25,286 nucleotides of DNA from Bacteroidetes bacterium ADurb.Bin302 (lineage in GTDB: Bacteria; Bacteroidota; Bacteroidia; Bacteroidales; Paludibacteraceae): positions 1 to 25,286 of the forward strand of contig MWBK01000005.1 of NCBI GenBank assembly GCA_002069025.1, written 5' to 3'. The translations under genes were made by a program, and so were the position numbers. How positions within the stretch are numbered: position 1 is the stretch's first letter; the number at the start of each line of letters is the position of its first letter. Under the pieces are notes generated by a model that saw only the letters and a program-made list of their open reading frames with translations, was not told the origin of the DNA and did no database searches. Shown here in pieces: positions 23,201-25,286 of the stretch.

Positions 23201-23658
23201 GATGCGGAGGAGGTTAATGTAGCGGGTGTTTCATTTGAAGTAGAGGTAAGGGTTGCAACGGAACTGGCTACAGTAGTCCCCACTTGTGCCCATCCAGTGA
23301 GATCATTAAAGGTAGTGTAATAAATGAAGGTTGCTGCTGGATTAGAAACACTCGTTGCTGCTTCGTTCCCGAAGTATATATATATATAATCTTCTTGGAT
23401 AGCAATTGCTGGTACTTTTACCATAAACTTTGCAGTTGTTGCTGTTGCAGAGATGGTAGTGTATGGTAAGAGGTTATCAGATTTATCAGTAAATCGAATA
23501 TCCCCGAAGTCATTCTTACACTTATGTTCAACAAAGACATGATTGTGGGTATCTACCCCAGACGTGCGATTAATATAGATAGGAATTTGGTAATCCGTGA
23601 GCTCTATATTGCTATTGAGAATGAGATACTTTCTTTGAAATTTCCAACCGCTTAACAT
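20284..23658 (-). CDS. DUF2341 / LamG / PKD multidomain adhesin, 1124 aa
   Basis: Domains in order: residues 1-105 are a DUF2341 module (TDYQIPIYINRTSG, FGDIRFTDKSDNLLPY, VKVPAIAI.EDYIYIYFGN); 110-290 a concanavalin-like sandwich; 310-540 a LamG-type domain (SQSDFTLGIWIYIF); 545-627 a PKD-like domain; 630-875 a second LamG domain (SGNFTISTWFHT ... ALGELMIYKQNLLSEDIA); 880-955 a PKD domain with WHWDFGDGNYSTEENPTHTY; 960-1027 an InlB-like repeat; then a ~95-residue C-terminal region unlike the others. This DUF2341-LamG-PKD order is typical of methanogen surface proteins. The virus probably took it from a host to bind host glycans. GGTGAGGATGA just before ATG 23658 overlaps the previous gene's end, so the two are coupled. 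There is no signal or anchor. Confidence 0.8.
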   Translation of the reverse strand: MLSGWKFQRKYLILNSNIELTDYQIPIYINRTSGVDTHNHVFVEHKCKNDFGDIRFTDKSDNLLPYTTISATATTAKFMVKVPAIAIQEDYIYIYFGNEAATSVSNPAATFIYYTTFNDLTGWAQVGTTVASSVATLTSTSNETPATLTSSASYGPNIAVCARMRNSHSFDATTAETFGLQFNDTRFAHVSFNSLLYREEYVNRNGTNVSTCSIDNWTENSWDIIECQFTLDSIGWQIGDNPKDVLNLAHPGIDPMQIVFRSQFLTVESTIDVDWVYVRNYHEVEEQLEFLATDEVSDFGPEPAPLTTPYYETLTQYWPLVNDVCGSNNLISTAHLTVTNPVGSTTWTSGRLDIPNVDHLIYTVNNLTDIIPPESVNGFITYDNAPRYAAIPDDLFTQSDFTLGIWIYIFNDCKDSTLFTLKGDIDFSATIDAYNQIIVTYNNGISFNTNVSITPFRWTLLTFRHSSLTQSIDVYYDENKVKNYYEPLPISSSTGNSYLLSDGTNHAKGIILGEVFYADVPFPSTNIAEVYTELSNTYLLIPTVGFTVYPDSSPSPFYASFINNSYIIPTSLPITYQWNIDSEIYTEQDCSHIFYNETPHSITKSASLTITSGSITKSITKTITVKPNLRNLVLNNGAAYYPMCGSGSEVINGFNGTILYGETAAWRSGRLENEFLYNGALYIPYALPISPSGNFTISTWFHTAIPEYTITSSSETLYYSVLLDLGSTMDLIIDIYTDDTAIPKLGITINSSDTYRLDTPSTPLPLNQWAQLHLVKLNNTLYPYINESPVKNADGSQYSITIPSINSITGQNSFYGYGRPIRRTLYYINAGNGQNYTNQKWIRNKGFKHALGELMIYKQNLLSEDIASIHEYSKLNYLVGDFTATFRSYVIERGTTSITRKFVNTSAFGADSWHWDFGDGNYSTEENPTHTYTTPGNYTVTLYAENTADSIGTSSSNPVEALYSFAESIAWPDGSSGTVTAAADPGYHMEKFIVDGQEYWHNGISAVANFVGVCREHTVEALFAEGEYWTLPTEVKVIINGQELTMQSGKAVTFDKYFNYRDAEEAEKAGYRGALPAYDYLKFSSIAPNVINVYSPATCRVKVNFLFKRFEEYYMASKEHAGDE
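21056..21074. repeat. 19-bp exact repeat, copy 2
   Basis: Identical to 18343-18361. Here it encodes SEDIAS at the end of the second LamG domain, where family members typically have a helix-like L(S)xxEI motif. Confidence 0.7.
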
Positions 23659-23660
23659 GA

Positions 23661-25286
23661 TTATTCATCCTCACCTTTTTTATTAGACCATCTTGCTGGG
23701 AGTTTTATAGTCCCACCGGTATTCCATTTTGCGTTTAGTTTACGCTTTATTTTGTCATCATCGCCTTCGCTCCAACAAGTGCCCCCGACAGTGAATCCTT
23801 TTTCACCATCGCGATCTCCTCGTTTATCAACGCCGGGTGTAGGTGGATTTTCTACACTTATAGACCAATCACCGGGCTTTGCCTTGAAGAAATCGATATC
23901 CGCTTCGATGTGCTCTGCGTCTATCCAATGGATGTTTACACCTTCTCGTCTAAATCTGGAGCCCATTGATGCATACACCGATGCACCATTTGCGAATCCT
24001 GTCCCAGTTACAGATATGTGAGTAGGCCCTTGGTAACAGTTATCTACTGTGGTAGGTGTAAATGAAAATACTCGAAGGTTACCAGATCCACAATCGCCTA
24101 TGATTTCTGGACCACTGAAATGAGCATCATCTTCATTTGGGTTTATTATGGTAGTTTTCCATTTCCCTTTCTTTAAGTGATAACCATTGACATCCCCGGT
24201 TATAGAGGTTGATGTGTAATTACTTACTTGGAATGGTAGAACCATATCCCCTTTGGATATTTCTATTACACCGCCGTCTATGAAGTTGGTGCCAGTTATA
24301 GTAAGACTGGTAGTAACATTGAGACAATTATCAATAGTTTCAGGAGTAACTGCAGTTATTGTTGGTTCACAATCATGTACTACTTTTATACCACTTAACG
24401 ATGCAAATTTGTCACGAGTGTCACTGGATCGCGGATCCTCCCAGATAAATTTATATGAGCCTTTTGGAATTAAATATGTATTTATTGAAGCGGTGACAGA
24501 GGTTTGATCATTGCTAATTGATTGGATTGAAGCAATTATGTTAGTTTCCCCTTTGTTAAGTGTTAATTTACCGCCTGCGTAAAATGGACCACCGGATATC
24601 GTAAATTGCTGATCGGATTCTATACAGTTAGAGAATTCTGTTATAGTTGAACTATCGAGGTGTACTCGGTCAAATGAGTTTAAACAAAATGCATTTGCTA
24701 ACGTTCCCGGTTTTTCTACATCTGGGTGCACTCCTACACAATCATACATACCGGGTTTTTTATTTTTAATAGCAAAGGTAGTTTGAGCTTCTGTTGAACT
24801 AATAAGAGTGATATCGCCTGACCTAAGCCCGCCGGTTGCTGCAGTAGATTGTAATGTAAATTTTATACCCTCTCGGAAATTCTTTCCTTTAATAGTTGCT
24901 GCAATCGATTCTTCGTTGTTTATTGCACTTTCTGGGGTAAAGCTTTCGATGATGATCGGAGGGGCACTGATGACCTCAAATCCATCCTTTATTACACCAA
25001 CTTCTTTGCCCTTTTCAACATATACACTATATTTCCCTATAGCTTTGCGCTTTAAGTTAAAATCACAGGTTGCTACGAGGAGAGAAGTGGCATTAACGTT
25101 TTCCCCTCTGATATCACCACTGTTTTTGTTCCCGTCATTAACTGTAGAGCTTTTGCTTAAGTAAATTTTATCTATTCCACCGAGACGATTACCTCTGATG
25201 GTACAAGAGATAGTTCCTGTATTTTCTCCATATGCAGGGGTTATAGATAATGGTTCTGGTGGATCGCAGTATACATTAAGTACTTT
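23661..25286 (-). CDS. TIG/IPT-repeat protein, 5' end beyond the window (541 aa visible)
   Basis: The minus-strand frame is open from the right edge (25286) to the stop at 23661, with no stop in between. An internal ATG at 24749 is not the real start: it falls in the middle of a repeat and the reading upstream is protein-like (GGLRSGDITLISS, TTFAIKNKKPG). Five TIG/IPT Ig-like repeats are visible, at about residues 9-105, 109-205, 213-310, 320-410 and 411-510 of the fragment, with strands such as TSLTITGTNFIDGG and HISVTGTGFANGA. The C-terminal ~30 residues are basic (KIKRKLNAKWN) and end KKGEDE. TIG repeats form rod-like stalks of surface and virion proteins. The gene ends two bases before the 1124-aa gene, so it heads or continues the operon from the right. 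Confidence 0.8.
   Translation of the reverse strand, partial: KVLNVYCDPPEPLSITPAYGENTGTISCTIRGNRLGGIDKIYLSKSSTVNDGNKNSGDIRGENVNATSLLVATCDFNLKRKAIGKYSVYVEKGKEVGVIKDGFEVISAPPIIIESFTPESAINNEESIAATIKGKNFREGIKFTLQSTAATGGLRSGDITLISSTEAQTTFAIKNKKPGMYDCVGVHPDVEKPGTLANAFCLNSFDRVHLDSSTITEFSNCIESDQQFTISGGPFYAGGKLTLNKGETNIIASIQSISNDQTSVTASINTYLIPKGSYKFIWEDPRSSDTRDKFASLSGIKVVHDCEPTITAVTPETIDNCLNVTTSLTITGTNFIDGGVIEISKGDMVLPFQVSNYTSTSITGDVNGYHLKKGKWKTTIINPNEDDAHFSGPEIIGDCGSGNLRVFSFTPTTVDNCYQGPTHISVTGTGFANGASVYASMGSRFRREGVNIHWIDAEHIEADIDFFKAKPGDWSISVENPPTPGVDKRGDRDGEKGFTVGGTCWSEGDDDKIKRKLNAKWNTGGTIKLPARWSNKKGEDE

Noticed and set aside
24747..24749. Start codon of the TIG-repeat gene at 24749
   Set aside because: No ribosome-binding site, and the repeat pattern continues upstream in the same frame to the window edge.

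Overview
The window looks like part of a tailed archaeal virus or provirus, probably infecting a methanogen-type euryarchaeon. Three things point there. AT-rich TATA-like boxes lie at archaeal spacing before several genes. Shine-Dalgarno motifs are of the GGTGAT/GGAGG type. The adhesins carry PKD, DUF2341/LamG, TIG and InlB-like modules of the kind common in methanogen surface proteins. No capsid, portal, terminase or tail-tube gene is present, so the virus assignment rests on the tail-fibre proteins. Host identity is an inference from domain style, not from a marker gene.

Positions 1-1921 hold a short plus-strand run of very small genes: a 3' fragment at 2-145, a 58-residue zinc-ribbon-like protein at 151-327, a 48-codon gene starting at 333, and a 33-residue ORF at 1820-1921. 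The 48-codon gene is split by a 1296-bp tnpB-only element of the IS200/IS605 superfamily (IS1341 type), about 381-1676, with tnpB on the minus strand. Removing the element restores an open 48-residue frame.

From 1918 to the right edge everything is on the minus strand and transcribed right to left. Most genes are separated by 1-15 nt or overlap by 4 nt, with breaks at about 18.5 kb, 7.05 kb and 3.4 kb where TATA-like boxes sit. In transcription order the genes are: a TIG/IPT-repeat protein running off the right edge; a 1124-residue DUF2341/LamG/PKD protein; a 500-residue Cys-rich protein; a 70-residue Cys-rich protein; a 118-residue beta protein; a 1055-residue repetitive fibre with 23 HxH motifs; a 450-residue beta-domain protein; a 1378-residue composite fibre; proteins of 285, 279, 153, 44 and 158 residues; PKD adhesins of 308 and 678 residues; a 100-residue unknown; a 117-residue baseplate-upper-protein-like protein; and a metallophosphoesterase.

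The likely overall role is host recognition: fibres, baseplate-attached adhesins and connectors displaying carbohydrate- or protein-binding domains. The most striking element is the 1055-residue fibre. Its HxH motifs recur at exact 32-residue and 10-residue spacings inside a super-repeat of about 190 residues, which suggests a long trimeric fibre with many metal sites along its axis. Short exact repeats and shared modules between neighbouring genes suggest that the adhesins evolve by module shuffling.
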